Part shown: positions 26,501 to 34,948 of the stretch, in pieces
Position numbering within the stretch: position 1 is the first letter of the stretch
How the letters are laid out: the number at the start of each line of letters is the position of its first letter
Source: Streptomyces sp. STR69
Lineage (GTDB): Bacteria > Actinomycetota > Actinomycetes > Streptomycetales > Streptomycetaceae
Reading direction: 5' to 3'
Length of the DNA stretch: 64,000 nt
Assembly (NCBI RefSeq): GCF_024519455.1
Contig: NZ_JALJRY010000021.1
Span: 138,078-202,077, forward strand
The notes under the pieces: model-generated
What the model saw: only the letters and a program-made list of their open reading frames with translations
Told to the model about the DNA's origin: nothing
Databases searched by the model: none
Translations under genes and position numbers: made by a program

Positions 26501-27900
26501 CGCACACCCCCGTCGACCCGCGCCATGTCCCGCTCCACCGCGGCACCCCGCCGCACCATCCGTACCGCCAGCGCGTGCTTGCACGGCCCGCGCCCGCCCC
26601 GGTACTTCGCCCACCACACACAGCTGCAACTCAGCACCCCCGCCTCGTCACGCACCCGGTGCACATGTCCGTCCTCGGCCGTCACCTTGCCGATCGCGCC
26701 CTCCAGACGCACCGCGCCCGCGGCCACCAGCGCGAGGGCCGAGCGCAGCCGCGGATTGTGGCGCTCCACGCGCCGCGCGTCGTACGGCAGTTCACGGTGG
26801 AAGTAGGCCGCCTCCGCCGTGTCGTACCCGACGCGCCCGGAAGTGCCCAGGCGGATCAGCGCGGCGCGGACCCGCGCGGGGGTGAGTCCCGAGGCGGCGG
26901 CCAGGTCGGCGACGTCGATGCGGGGCTCCCAGGCCAGCAGCACGGCGATCAACTCCGCGTCCTCGCCCGCCTCGTCGGCGGAGAGCGCGTCCAGGACCCC
27001 GCCCTCTCCGGAGAACCCGCGCGACGCGTCCGGCGACAGCGTCAGGGTCAGCCGCATCCCCGGCAGGACGGCCTCCCACGCACCGGCGGTGGCGGCGGCG
27101 CCGATGACGGAGGGGCCGTAGATCCGCAGGGCCGTCGCGTGGCGCAGGACCCGCTGGAGGGCGATCAGCCGCTCCGGGCCCGGCAGGCACACCGCGCCCG
27201 GGACGGGGCGGGTGGTGGGGCGCAGGCCGCGCCCCGCCGGTACGACCCATCGGGGGCCGCTCGTGGTGCCGCGCGCGCCGGACTTCGGGAGCGAGCGCAG
27301 GAAGCGGACCGCCTCCGCCGCGGGCAGTTCGGCCCGCAGGTCGAAACCGGCCGCTATGACCTGCGCCTCCGCGAAGCCGCGCAGCCAGCGGTCCGGCAGC
27401 GGCACCTTCTTCTCCAGCACCGGGCCGTCCAGCGTGGTCACGGCCAACTCCTCGGGGCCGACCCGGAGATGGAGCGGGTCGTCCGAGCCGATGCGGGACA
27501 GGGCCTCGCGCAGGGGGTTGTTGACGTCGACGTTCGTCGTGCCGTGTCCCACCTCGCCGCCGTCGAGGCCCGGGCCGAGGACATCAAGTCGCGCGTACAC
27601 CCCGCCGCAGCCGGAGAAGGACTCGAAGCGCAGCCGGTCACCGCCCGCCGTCACCACCGGGTCGAGCGAGGCGGCCAGTTGGCGCTGGTAGTACCGCGCG
27701 CCCGCCACGTCGGCCACCGCGAGCAGCGCAGCCGAGGCCACCTGAGGCGAGGTCAGGAAGCCCGCGAAGAAGCGGGGATGGTCGGTGACACCCGAAGGAG
27801 TCGCGCCTTGTGAGGTCTCAAGACCGAGGCGCCGTCCACTCTCCGACGACTCCAGCGCGGAGGGTCGGCGATAGGTCACGGCCTGCAAAGATCGCGTCAT
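26497..27900 (-). CDS. SWIM zinc finger protein
   Basis: About 467 residues from ATG 27900 (MTRSLQAVTYRRPSALES); an ATG at 27996 would add a poorly conserved-looking leader. The C-terminus carries the SWIM motif CxC-xn-CxH (LSCSCVWWAKYRGG then PCKHALAV), a DNA- or protein-binding zinc site. The rest is a long alpha/beta region with no recognised enzyme motif. It is the first gene of a two-gene operon, coupled by ATGA overlap to DUF6493. E. coli YehQ is a SWIM protein in an operon with a MoxR ATPase and a VWA protein; neither partner is present here. Confidence 0.85.
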   Translation of the reverse strand: MTRSLQAVTYRRPSALESSESGRRLGLETSQGATPSGVTDHPRFFAGFLTSPQVASAALLAVADVAGARYYQRQLAASLDPVVTAGGDRLRFESFSGCGGVYARLDVLGPGLDGGEVGHGTTNVDVNNPLREALSRIGSDDPLHLRVGPEELAVTTLDGPVLEKKVPLPDRWLRGFAEAQVIAAGFDLRAELPAAEAVRFLRSLPKSGARGTTSGPRWVVPAGRGLRPTTRPVPGAVCLPGPERLIALQRVLRHATALRIYGPSVIGAAATAGAWEAVLPGMRLTLTLSPDASRGFSGEGGVLDALSADEAGEDAELIAVLLAWEPRIDVADLAAASGLTPARVRAALIRLGTSGRVGYDTAEAAYFHRELPYDARRVERHNPRLRSALALVAAGAVRLEGAIGKVTAEDGHVHRVRDEAGVLSCSCVWWAKYRGGRGPCKHALAVRMVRRGAAVERDMARVDGGVR

Positions 27901-27988
27901 GGAAAAACCGTAGAGGCCGCCACTGACAATCGGCCTGACCTGCGAAAACGCGGTCCGTTCGCGGATGTTCGGTGCGCCGCCAAACGCA

Positions 27989-28019
27989 CCGCGCACCGGG
28001 GGATGACGCCGGTGCGCGG
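27989..28019 (-). terminator. Terminator of the phoD gene
   Basis: A perfect 11-bp stem (27989-27999 with 28009-28019) with a 9-base loop, just beyond the phoD stop codon. Confidence 0.7.
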
Positions 28020-28041
28020 CACAGGTTCGAGGGTAGTGGAG

Positions 28042-29625
28042 TTACTGGCCGACCCGTCCCGGCTGCAGGGTCTGCGCGAACAGCACGGTGCCGTCCGACT
28101 CCCGCAGACGCACCGTCAGTTCCCCGCTGTGGCCGTCGATGTCGACCTCGCCGAAGAACTGGTAACCCTCGGCCGGCGACACGTTCGCCACGGGCGGCGC
28201 CTTCACGAACACCCGCTCGGGACCGAAGGTGTTGTCGAGGTCGTTCGCCGGGAAGGCGCCCGCGTTCAACGGACCGGAGACGAACTCCCAGAACGGCTCG
28301 AAGTCGGTGAACGCCGCCCGCGAGGGCTGGTAGTGCTGGGCGGAGGTGTGGTGCACGTCCGCCGTGAGCCATACGGTGCCGGTGATCCGCCGGTGCTTGA
28401 TGTACCGCAACAACTCGGCGATCTGCAGCTCACGCCCGAGCGGCGCGCCCGGGTCGCCCTGCGCGACCGCCTCGATGTTCGCCTTGCCCTCGGTGGCGTC
28501 GGGCACGACCAGGCCGAGCGGCATGTCGGCGGCGATCACCTTCCACACCGCCCGCGACTGCGACAACTCCCGCTTGAGCCAATCCAGTTGCTCACGGCCG
28601 AGGATGCCCTGCGGATCCACGGTCTGGTTGTCGGGCGAGTTGGCGTTGCGGTAGGTCCGCATGTCCAGGACGAACACGTCGAGCAGCGGACCGTGCCGCA
28701 TCACACGCTGGACCCGGCCCTCCTTCGCGCCCGGCCGCAGCGTCGAGATCGGGAAGTACTCGCTGAACGCCCGCCGGGCACGCACCGCCAGGGCGTCGAC
28801 ACTCTTCTCCGTGTAGCGGGTGTCGGTGGCGGCGATCACCTCGCCCGGGTACCAGTTGTTGCGGACCTCGTGGTCGTCCCACTGGATGATCGACGGGACC
28901 TGGGCGTTGAACCGTTTGAGGTTCTCGTCGAGCAGGTTGTAGCGGAAGTTGCCGCGGAACTCGGCCAGGGTCTCGGCGACCTTGGACTTCTCCTCCGTGG
29001 TGACGTTCCGGTACAGGCTGCCGTCGGGCAGGGCCTGCGTCGCCGTGATCGGACCGTCGGCGTAGATGTTGTCGCCGCTGCACACGAAGAAGTCCGGGTC
29101 CAGCTTGGCCATGGCGTCGTAGATGCGGTAGCCGCCGAGATCCGGGTTGATGCCCCAGCCCTGGCCCGCCAGGTCGCCGGACCACAGGAAGCGCACCCCG
29201 CGCCGTCCCGTCGGCACCGTACGGAACGTGCCGGCGACCGGCTCACCGGTGCGGCGCGGGTCGTCGGGGTCGGCGAGCAGGACCCGGTAGTGGATCTGCT
29301 GCCCCGAGGGCAGGCCGCGCAGCCGGGTGGTACCGGTGAAGTCGGTGCCCGGGCCGAGCAGCGGACCGTGCCAACGGTGAGGGTTGCGGAACGACTCGGT
29401 GGCCGAGGTCTCCACGATCATCCGGGCCGGGCGGTCCGAACGCACCCACACCAGACCGGAGTCGGAGGTCACGTCCCCCGCCTGCACACCCCAGCCCGCC
29501 TTCGGACGCCCGGACAGGGCGAAGGCCGGCGCGGCGCCGAGGGCGGCGGGCACGGTCAGGGCCGCCGACGCGGCCAGGGTGCCGCGCAGGACGCTGCGGC
29601 GAGCGGGGAACGGACGATGCGACAT
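28042..29625 (-). CDS. phoD: Alkaline phosphatase D, Tat-exported
   Basis: 527 residues from ATG 29625, with GGAGG 9 bases upstream. It has a Tat signal: ARRSVLRGTL, a hydrophobic stretch, then a likely AFA cleavage site. Mature PhoD motifs include SGDLAGQGWG, SGDNIYADG, WDDHEVRNNW and a C-terminal TADVHHTSAQHYQP. PhoD is a Ca/Fe phosphodiesterase/phosphomonoesterase that releases phosphate outside the cell. In Streptomyces such genes are usually under PhoP control; I could not identify a clear PHO box upstream. Confidence 0.93.
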   Translation of the reverse strand: MSHRPFPARRSVLRGTLAASAALTVPAALGAAPAFALSGRPKAGWGVQAGDVTSDSGLVWVRSDRPARMIVETSATESFRNPHRWHGPLLGPGTDFTGTTRLRGLPSGQQIHYRVLLADPDDPRRTGEPVAGTFRTVPTGRRGVRFLWSGDLAGQGWGINPDLGGYRIYDAMAKLDPDFFVCSGDNIYADGPITATQALPDGSLYRNVTTEEKSKVAETLAEFRGNFRYNLLDENLKRFNAQVPSIIQWDDHEVRNNWYPGEVIAATDTRYTEKSVDALAVRARRAFSEYFPISTLRPGAKEGRVQRVMRHGPLLDVFVLDMRTYRNANSPDNQTVDPQGILGREQLDWLKRELSQSRAVWKVIAADMPLGLVVPDATEGKANIEAVAQGDPGAPLGRELQIAELLRYIKHRRITGTVWLTADVHHTSAQHYQPSRAAFTDFEPFWEFVSGPLNAGAFPANDLDNTFGPERVFVKAPPVANVSPAEGYQFFGEVDIDGHSGELTVRLRESDGTVLFAQTLQPGRVGQ

Positions 29626-29730
29626 GGGGTTGCGCCTCCACGGACGGGATGCGGTCAGGGTGCACCGCCACAACTACTGGTGCGCCGCAGCGCGCACGGA
29701 AACCACGGGTGAACAACGGAACGCGTGACA

Positions 29731-31188
29731 TCAGAGGCCGTCCGGGTGCAGGGCGCCGGCCATCAGACGTACACCCGCGCGGATCCGCGCCGGAGACAGA
29801 TGCGCGTACCCGAGGACCAGCCGTACCACCGCGTCGTCGGCACGCGCGTGTGCGTAGGCGGTGAGCGGGCGCACCGCGACTCCGGCGGAGGCCGCCCGAT
29901 CCAGGAAGCCGTCCTGGGGGCCGTACTGCTCCGGGAGTTCGGCGATGACGTGCAGTCCTGCGGCGATCCCGGTGACCCCCGCTCCGGGGAAGTGTTCTTC
30001 CAGGGCGGCGACCAGGGTGTCACGCCGCTGCCGGTAGGCCCGCTGGCAGCGGCGCAGTTGGCGGTCGTAGTCGCCGCGCTCCAGGAAGCGGGCGAACAGC
30101 GCCTGGTCGAGGGTCGGGTGGCCGAGGTCCATGGTCCGCTTGCGCTCTACCACCTCGTCGGCCAGTGACGCTGGCACCAGCAGCCAGCCGAGCCGCAGCC
30201 CCGGGGCGAGCGACTTGCTGACCGAGCCCGCGTAGGCGACATGCTCCGGGTCGAGGCCCTGGAGGGCGCCCACGGGGGCGCGGTCGTAGCGGAAGTCGCC
30301 GTCGTAGTCGTCCTCGAAGACCAGGCCGTCCACCGACCGCGCCCAGTCGAGGAGTTGGGCCCGCCGCCGCGCGGAGTACGCGATGCCCGTGGGGAACTGA
30401 TGAGCGGGCGTCGCCACCACGGCCCGCACGCCGGACGCCCGCAGTGGCCCGACCGCCAGGCCCTCGTCGTCCAGGGGCAGCGGTACGGTGCCGACGCCCG
30501 CCGACGCGTACAGGGCGTCGTGCTGGGGGCTGCCGGGGTCCTCGACACCGACGGTGCGCATCCCGCGCGCGTGGAGCACGAATCCGAGCAGGGCCGTCGC
30601 CTGCGCCACTCCGGAGACCACGATCAGCCGCTCCGGATCGGCGGCCACACCCCGGCGGCGCGCCAGCAGTTCCGCGAGCGCGGTACGCAACCGGGGCAGC
30701 CCGCGCGGATCGGGATAGCCGAGCAGGTCGTGCGGCGATTCCGCCAGCACACTGCGCTGCGCGGCGGCCCAGGCCGTGCGCGGGAACAGCGACAGGTCGG
30801 GTGTGCCGGGCACGAAGTCGACCCGGGCGCCGGGGGAGCGCGGGGCGAGGTCACGCGCGCGTGGCCGCGCCGCCCGCACGGCACCGCCCACCCAGGTGCC
30901 CGCACCCCGGCCACTGCGCAGATACCCCTCCGCCGTCAACTGCTCGTACGCCTCCGTGACCAGCCCCCGCGACACCCCGAGGTCGGCCGCCAGGTCCCGA
31001 CTCGACGGCAGGCGCGTGCCCGGCGCCAGCCGCCCCGAGCGCACGGCCTCGCGCAACGCGGCCTGAAGAGAACGGCCACGCGTGCGTGCCGGTGCCGAGA
31101 CGGCGGGCAGCAGCAGCTCCCACGCGGCGGAACCCGACAGATCCTCCGGATCGGTCGGCCCCTCCGGATTGGTCCGCGATGACGTCAT
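29731..31188 (-). CDS. MocR/PdxR-type regulator (GntR HTH fused to aminotransferase domain)
   Basis: 485 residues. An N-terminal GntR winged HTH (GTRLPSSRDLAADLGVSRG) is joined to a type I aminotransferase fold; the PLP-binding Lys is in GSVSKSLAPGLRLGW and the Asp of FEDDYDGDFRYD is typical. MocR proteins use PLP or an amino-compound as effector. It is divergent from an EamA exporter across 47 bases containing GGACC direct repeats, so the exporter is the likely target. Confidence 0.92.
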   Translation of the reverse strand: MTSSRTNPEGPTDPEDLSGSAAWELLLPAVSAPARTRGRSLQAALREAVRSGRLAPGTRLPSSRDLAADLGVSRGLVTEAYEQLTAEGYLRSGRGAGTWVGGAVRAARPRARDLAPRSPGARVDFVPGTPDLSLFPRTAWAAAQRSVLAESPHDLLGYPDPRGLPRLRTALAELLARRRGVAADPERLIVVSGVAQATALLGFVLHARGMRTVGVEDPGSPQHDALYASAGVGTVPLPLDDEGLAVGPLRASGVRAVVATPAHQFPTGIAYSARRRAQLLDWARSVDGLVFEDDYDGDFRYDRAPVGALQGLDPEHVAYAGSVSKSLAPGLRLGWLLVPASLADEVVERKRTMDLGHPTLDQALFARFLERGDYDRQLRRCQRAYRQRRDTLVAALEEHFPGAGVTGIAAGLHVIAELPEQYGPQDGFLDRAASAGVAVRPLTAYAHARADDAVVRLVLGYAHLSPARIRAGVRLMAGALHPDGL

Positions 31189-31195
31189 GGAAGTG

Positions 31196-31228
31196 GACCT
31201 TAAACCGGACCGCCAGGCTCCCTAGCGT
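31196..31228 (+). promoter_or_regulatory. EamA promoter with MocR-type direct repeats
   Basis: TTAAAC at 31200-31205 and TAGCGT at 31223-31228 are separated by exactly 17 bases. The -10 ends 7 bases before the ATG at 31236 and no ribosome-binding site exists, so the transcript is probably leaderless. GGACC repeats at 31196 and 31208 overlap the -35 and may bind the divergent MocR protein. Confidence 0.5.
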
Positions 31229-31235
31229 CGCCGCC

Positions 31236-32405
31236 ATGACCGCAACCGCCGCCCGCGGCGCCCCACTTGCCGCCTTCGCCTGCGTCCTCGTCGGCGCGTC
31301 CTTCACCGCCAACAGTGTTCTCGGCCACTACCCGTACGCGGGCGGCCAGTTCCTGCGCTACGGCCTCGCCTGCCTGCTGCTGCTCCCCTTCACCGGCAAG
31401 GACGCAACGGCCCGGCTGCGGGCGCTCACGCCGCGTCAATGGGCCCGACTCGCACTCCTCGCGGCCATCGGCATGGTCGGCTTCAACCTGGCCGTCATCG
31501 CCGCCGAACGCAGCGCCGAACCGGCCGTCCCGGGCGTCTTCGTGGGCTGCGCGCCCGTGGTCGTGGCGACCCTCGTCCCGCTTCTGGAGGGACGCCGTCC
31601 GCGCGCGATGGTGCTCTACGGGGCGTCGGTCGTCGCCGTCGGCGCGTTCACCGTGCAGGGGTGGGGCCGTACGGACGCCGCCGGAATCGCCTTCTCCGGG
31701 TGCGCACTCGCGGGGGAGGTGGGCTTCGCGGTGCTCGCGGTGCCCGTGCTGCGACCCCTGGGACCACGGTTGTTGTCGGCCACGGTGTGCGGTGTGGCCG
31801 CGATCGAGGCGGCGACGGCCGGGCTGCTCCTCGACGGGAGCGGCGCCTGGCTGCGGCGCCCCGACGCCACCGAGGCCGCCGCGCTGCTGTGGCAGGCGGC
31901 GGTCGTCACGGTCGTCGGCTTCGTGTGCTGGTACATGGGCCTGCAGCGGATCGGTGCGGAGCGCGCCACGCTCTTCTCCGGCCTCATCCCGGTCGCGGCG
32001 GCCGGTACCGCACCGCTCGTCGGAACGGGCGCCTACGGGGCCGCCCAGGCTGTCGGCAGCGCCCTCGTGGGCGCCGGAGTGGCCCTGGGATCAGGCGCGT
32101 CGACGCGTTTCCCGCGTCGGTCAGCGGCTGCCGTCGAGGATGACACGCGCGACCAGCGCCGGGTCGTCGCTCATCGGGCAGTGCCCGCAGCCGGGCAGCC
32201 GCACGAGCCGCGCCCGCGGGATCAGGCGCTTGGCCCGGACGCCCTGTCGGCGCAGCAGCAGCCGATCCTGGGTGCCCCAGGCCACGGTGACCGGCAGGCC
32301 GGGGAGGTCGTCGGTGAACTGGACGGTCGTACCGGCCCGGAGCGTGTCGTCGAACCCGGGGGCGTTGACCAGCGCGAGTGTCTCGGCGACCACGGCCTCG
32401 GGTGA
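31236..32405 (+). CDS. EamA/DMT family exporter with antisense read-through tail
   Basis: 389 residues from ATG 31236. About ten hydrophobic segments with the duplicated EamA pattern (AAIGMVGFNLAVIAAERSAE; FVCWYMGLQRIGAERATLF) mark a drug/metabolite transporter. Homologous sequence ends around base 32100. The frame then continues ~300 bases as a hydrophilic tail read from the antisense strand of the hydrolase gene, giving a 285-base overlap. One frame over, a stop occurs at 32143, so loss of the original stop by a small indel is likely. It probably exports an amino acid or related metabolite, controlled by the divergent MocR. Confidence 0.8.
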   Translation: MTATAARGAPLAAFACVLVGASFTANSVLGHYPYAGGQFLRYGLACLLLLPFTGKDATARLRALTPRQWARLALLAAIGMVGFNLAVIAAERSAEPAVPGVFVGCAPVVVATLVPLLEGRRPRAMVLYGASVVAVGAFTVQGWGRTDAAGIAFSGCALAGEVGFAVLAVPVLRPLGPRLLSATVCGVAAIEAATAGLLLDGSGAWLRRPDATEAAALLWQAAVVTVVGFVCWYMGLQRIGAERATLFSGLIPVAAAGTAPLVGTGAYGAAQAVGSALVGAGVALGSGASTRFPRRSAAAVEDDTRDQRRVVAHRAVPAAGQPHEPRPRDQALGPDALSAQQQPILGAPGHGDRQAGEVVGELDGRTGPERVVEPGGVDQRECLGDHGLG

Positions 32406-32951
32406 ACGGCGGCCGGGGCGGGCGTAGATGGTGCTTGTCAGGGCGGTGCGGCCGGCCACCGTGCGCGACAGCCGCTCGACCATCGGGAGCGGCATCCGCC
32501 GGGCGATCTGCCGCATGGTGAGCAACACCCCGAAGGCGTAGCGGCGCTCGGCCTCGGACCAGAACCCGGCCGGGGAGAGGGCGGTGACGGACCGCACGAC
32601 CTTCTCGCGGCCCAGCTCCAGGGCCAGCAGGCCACCGAGCGAGTTGCCCGCGATGTGCGGACGTTCGAGCCCCAGCGCCTCGCAGAACGCGCTGAAGACG
32701 GCGGCCGTCGTGGACAGGTCGTACGCCAGCCCCTCCGGCAGCGCGGGGGAGGCACCGAACCCGGGGAGGTCCACGGCGATCACGTCCCGCTCGGTCGCCA
32801 GGATGTCCACCACCGGGTCCCAGGCCTGCCGGTGGTGACCGATGCCGTGCAACAGGAGCAGCGGTTCGCCGCTGCCCACGCGCGCGTAGGACAGCGTCAC
32901 GGTCCGCGGGCCGTGCGGAGAGGGGACCGGGAAGGAGACGGTGGCGGACAT
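32121..32951 (-). CDS. Alpha/beta hydrolase fold protein
   Basis: 276 residues from ATG 32951, with GAGGAG 7 bases upstream; the ATG at 33017 is poorer. Motifs: LLLLHGIGHH oxyanion loop, nucleophile elbow GNSLGG with Ser, and the catalytic His in GCGHCPMSDDP. The substrate is unknown; esterase, lactonase or C-C hydrolase are possible. The 3' third is overlapped antisense by the EamA frame. Confidence 0.85.
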   Translation of the reverse strand: MSATVSFPVPSPHGPRTVTLSYARVGSGEPLLLLHGIGHHRQAWDPVVDILATERDVIAVDLPGFGASPALPEGLAYDLSTTAAVFSAFCEALGLERPHIAGNSLGGLLALELGREKVVRSVTALSPAGFWSEAERRYAFGVLLTMRQIARRMPLPMVERLSRTVAGRTALTSTIYARPGRRSPEAVVAETLALVNAPGFDDTLRAGTTVQFTDDLPGLPVTVAWGTQDRLLLRRQGVRAKRLIPRARLVRLPGCGHCPMSDDPALVARVILDGSR

Positions 32952-33061
32952 GGGGATGCTCCTCGTCTGGACTCGCTGACAGACGCCGTACAGGCCGTGT
33001 AGACAGCTTGTCAGCAAAAGCTACTGACCGGTAGCCCCTGTCGCCGCGGACCTCTCGGCCC

Positions 33062-33715
33062 TCAACGCGCGCTGCGCACCTCAAGGTTGAACTCGCCGTG
33101 CCCGAGGTTCCGGAACAGGCTCACCCACAGGGGCAGCATCATCTCCACGGCGCGCGCCGACTCGATGCCGCCCAGGTCCAGCACCCGGTGCGCGGGCCAG
33201 CCGAACTCCCCGAGCAGGGCCGTCACCCGCGCCTTGGCCTCCATGTCCTCGCCGCACACGAACACCTGGTGCTCGCCCGGCACAAGTGAAGGGTCCACCA
33301 TCACCTGGCAGTTCACGGTGTTGAGCGACTTCACCACGCGCGCGTGCGGGAAGGCGCGCTGGATCTGCTCACCCACACTGTCGGACTCCACCGGCGACAG
33401 CCTGAGCCGGCCCTCCTCGAACGCCAGGGGATTGGAGACATCGAGGACGACCTTGCCGTCGAGATGCTCCGCCCCGGCCGCCTCCAACGCGGCGAGCGCC
33501 ACCCGGCCGCCCACCGCGTTCACGATCACCTCGCCCGCCGCGGCGGCCTCCGCGAACGTACCGGCACCCGCTCCGGCACCGGCGCTCTCGGCCCACTTCA
33601 CGGCGGCCGGATTGTCCTTCGTGCGCGAGCCCAGGGTCACCTGGTGCCCCAACTCGACCAACTTGCCGCCCAGGGCCTGGCCGACCTCGCCCGTACCCAG
33701 CACCGCGTACCGCAT
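33062..33715 (-). CDS. NADPH-dependent F420 reductase-like protein
   Basis: 217 residues from ATG 33715 (GGAGG 5 bases upstream). The Rossmann motif is GTGEVGQALG at residues 7-16, followed by LGSRTKDNPAA, which reads NADP phosphate in Fno-type proteins, then NAVGG and DVSNPLAFEEG. The family includes NADPH:F420 oxidoreductase and uncharacterised relatives. It is divergent from a SigJ-like sigma factor. Sigma factors of this group (ECF41) commonly neighbour and control an oxidoreductase gene, so it is a good candidate target. Confidence 0.8.
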   Translation of the reverse strand: MRYAVLGTGEVGQALGGKLVELGHQVTLGSRTKDNPAAVKWAESAGAGAGAGTFAEAAAAGEVIVNAVGGRVALAALEAAGAEHLDGKVVLDVSNPLAFEEGRLRLSPVESDSVGEQIQRAFPHARVVKSLNTVNCQVMVDPSLVPGEHQVFVCGEDMEAKARVTALLGEFGWPAHRVLDLGGIESARAVEMMLPLWVSLFRNLGHGEFNLEVRSAR

Positions 33716-33824
33716 CGCCACCTCCGGAAGGGGCCGCCGGACGCCGTCGGCCCGTGGCCAATTCTGCTCCGGGACACACGGTTTTCTCCTGGACAGGGCC
33801 GCACGCTTCGCATGGGATGGGGAC

Positions 33825-34709
33825 GTGGCCACCGACACCGCGACCGAAGTCTTCGAAGAACACCGCCCTGTCCTCATGGGCGTCGCCTACCGCATGCTCG
33901 GGAGGGTGGCCGACGCCGAGGACGTGGTCCAGGAGGCCTGGCTGCGCTGGTCCGGAGCCGACCACCGCGCGGTCCGCGCACCGCGTGCCTACCTGGTGCG
34001 CGTCACCACCCGCCTCGCGATCGACCGACTGCGCCAGATCAAGGGGCGCGGCGAGACCTACGTCGGCCCGTGGCTGCCCGAGCCGTACGTCACCGACTTC
34101 GGGGACACCGTCGAGGACACCGCGGAGCGGGCCGTGCTCGCCGACTCCGTGTCCCTCGCCGTACTCGTCGTCCTGGAGTCGCTGTCGCCACTGGAGCGCG
34201 CGGTGTTCGTCCTCAGGGAGGCGTTCGGTTACCCGTACGCCGAGATCGCGGCCATGCTGGACCGCGGTGAGCCCGCCGTGCGCCAACTCGCCGGACGGGC
34301 CCGCAAACACGTCGACGAAGGGCGCCCGCGCTACGAGGTCGACCCGCTCCAACGCCGCGATCTGACCGAGCGGTTCCTCGCGGCGGCGGCTGAGGGCGAC
34401 CTGGCGGGCCTGATGGAGCTGCTCGCGCCGGACGTCCGACTGGTCGGCGACAGCGGCGGCAAGGCCAAGGCACCGCTGCGGATCCTGGAGACTGCAGACA
34501 ATGTGGGCCGCTTCCTGGTCGCCATCGCAGGCAAGGGCATCCCGGAGATCTCGTTCCGCTTCCTTGAGCTGAACGGCGGACCCGCGGTGCTGATCCTTTC
34601 GGGTGACAAGCCCGACAGCGTCTTCCAGGTGGACGTATCCGCCGGACGCATCCGATCCGTGTATATCGTCCGCAACCCCGACAAGCTCCAGTCGCTGGCT
34701 TCCGCTTAG
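33825..34709 (+). CDS. SigJ/ECF41-type RNA polymerase sigma factor
   Basis: 294 residues from a GTG at 33825. Sigma region 2 (YRMLGRVADAEDVVQEAWLRW) and region 4 (LSPLERAVFVLREAFGYPYAEIA) are followed by a ~100-residue SnoaL/NTF2-like C-terminal domain (FLAAAAEGDLAGLMELLAPDVRLVGD). That layout defines the ECF41 group, where the C-terminal domain takes the place of an anti-sigma factor. Its promoter consensus (TGTCACA then CGTC) was not found convincingly in the 109-base divergent region. A terminator follows the gene. Confidence 0.92.
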   Translation: MATDTATEVFEEHRPVLMGVAYRMLGRVADAEDVVQEAWLRWSGADHRAVRAPRAYLVRVTTRLAIDRLRQIKGRGETYVGPWLPEPYVTDFGDTVEDTAERAVLADSVSLAVLVVLESLSPLERAVFVLREAFGYPYAEIAAMLDRGEPAVRQLAGRARKHVDEGRPRYEVDPLQRRDLTERFLAAAAEGDLAGLMELLAPDVRLVGDSGGKAKAPLRILETADNVGRFLVAIAGKGIPEISFRFLELNGGPAVLILSGDKPDSVFQVDVSAGRIRSVYIVRNPDKLQSLASA

Positions 34710-34725
34710 CCGAGCCGCCGACAGG

Positions 34726-34750
34726 GCCCCCGTTTCGCGACGGGGGCTTT
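34726..34750 (+). terminator. Terminator of the SigJ-like gene
   Basis: Perfect 8-bp stem GCCCCCGT/ACGGGGGC (34726-34733, 34740-34747) with a 6-base loop, followed by TTT; it begins 17 bases after the stop codon. Confidence 0.85.
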
Positions 34751-34837
34751 GCCGTCGTGTCACGAAACGGGCCCTTTACGAACGCCCTGTGAACGCTCTA
34801 CGGCAACCGCTCTCTGTGTTGCCTGTGGGATCGAGGA

Positions 34838-34872
34838 TTGGTCTTGACCAAGGGTGTGGGCCGTCCTATGGT
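34838..34872 (+). promoter_or_regulatory. GntR autoregulatory promoter: operator overlapping the -35 box
   Basis: The dyad TTGGTC-TT-GACCAA occupies 34838-34851. It is of the TGGTC/GACCA type bound by HutC/DasR-class GntR regulators. The -35 hexamer TTGACC (34844-34849) lies inside it. After exactly 17 bases comes TATGGT (34867-34872). Binding would block RNA polymerase, so repression of the downstream GntR gene by its own product is the simplest reading. Confidence 0.7.
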
Positions 34873-34948
34873 CACTGATAAGTGAAACAACCTTTAATAA
34901 ACAAGGGCGCTAAAACGCGGCCGGACCACGGCGATTGCGGAGGACAGG

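Noticed and set aside
28042..29731. A PHO box upstream of phoD.
   Set aside because: No clear pair of 11-base GTTCACC-type direct repeats was found before 29625.
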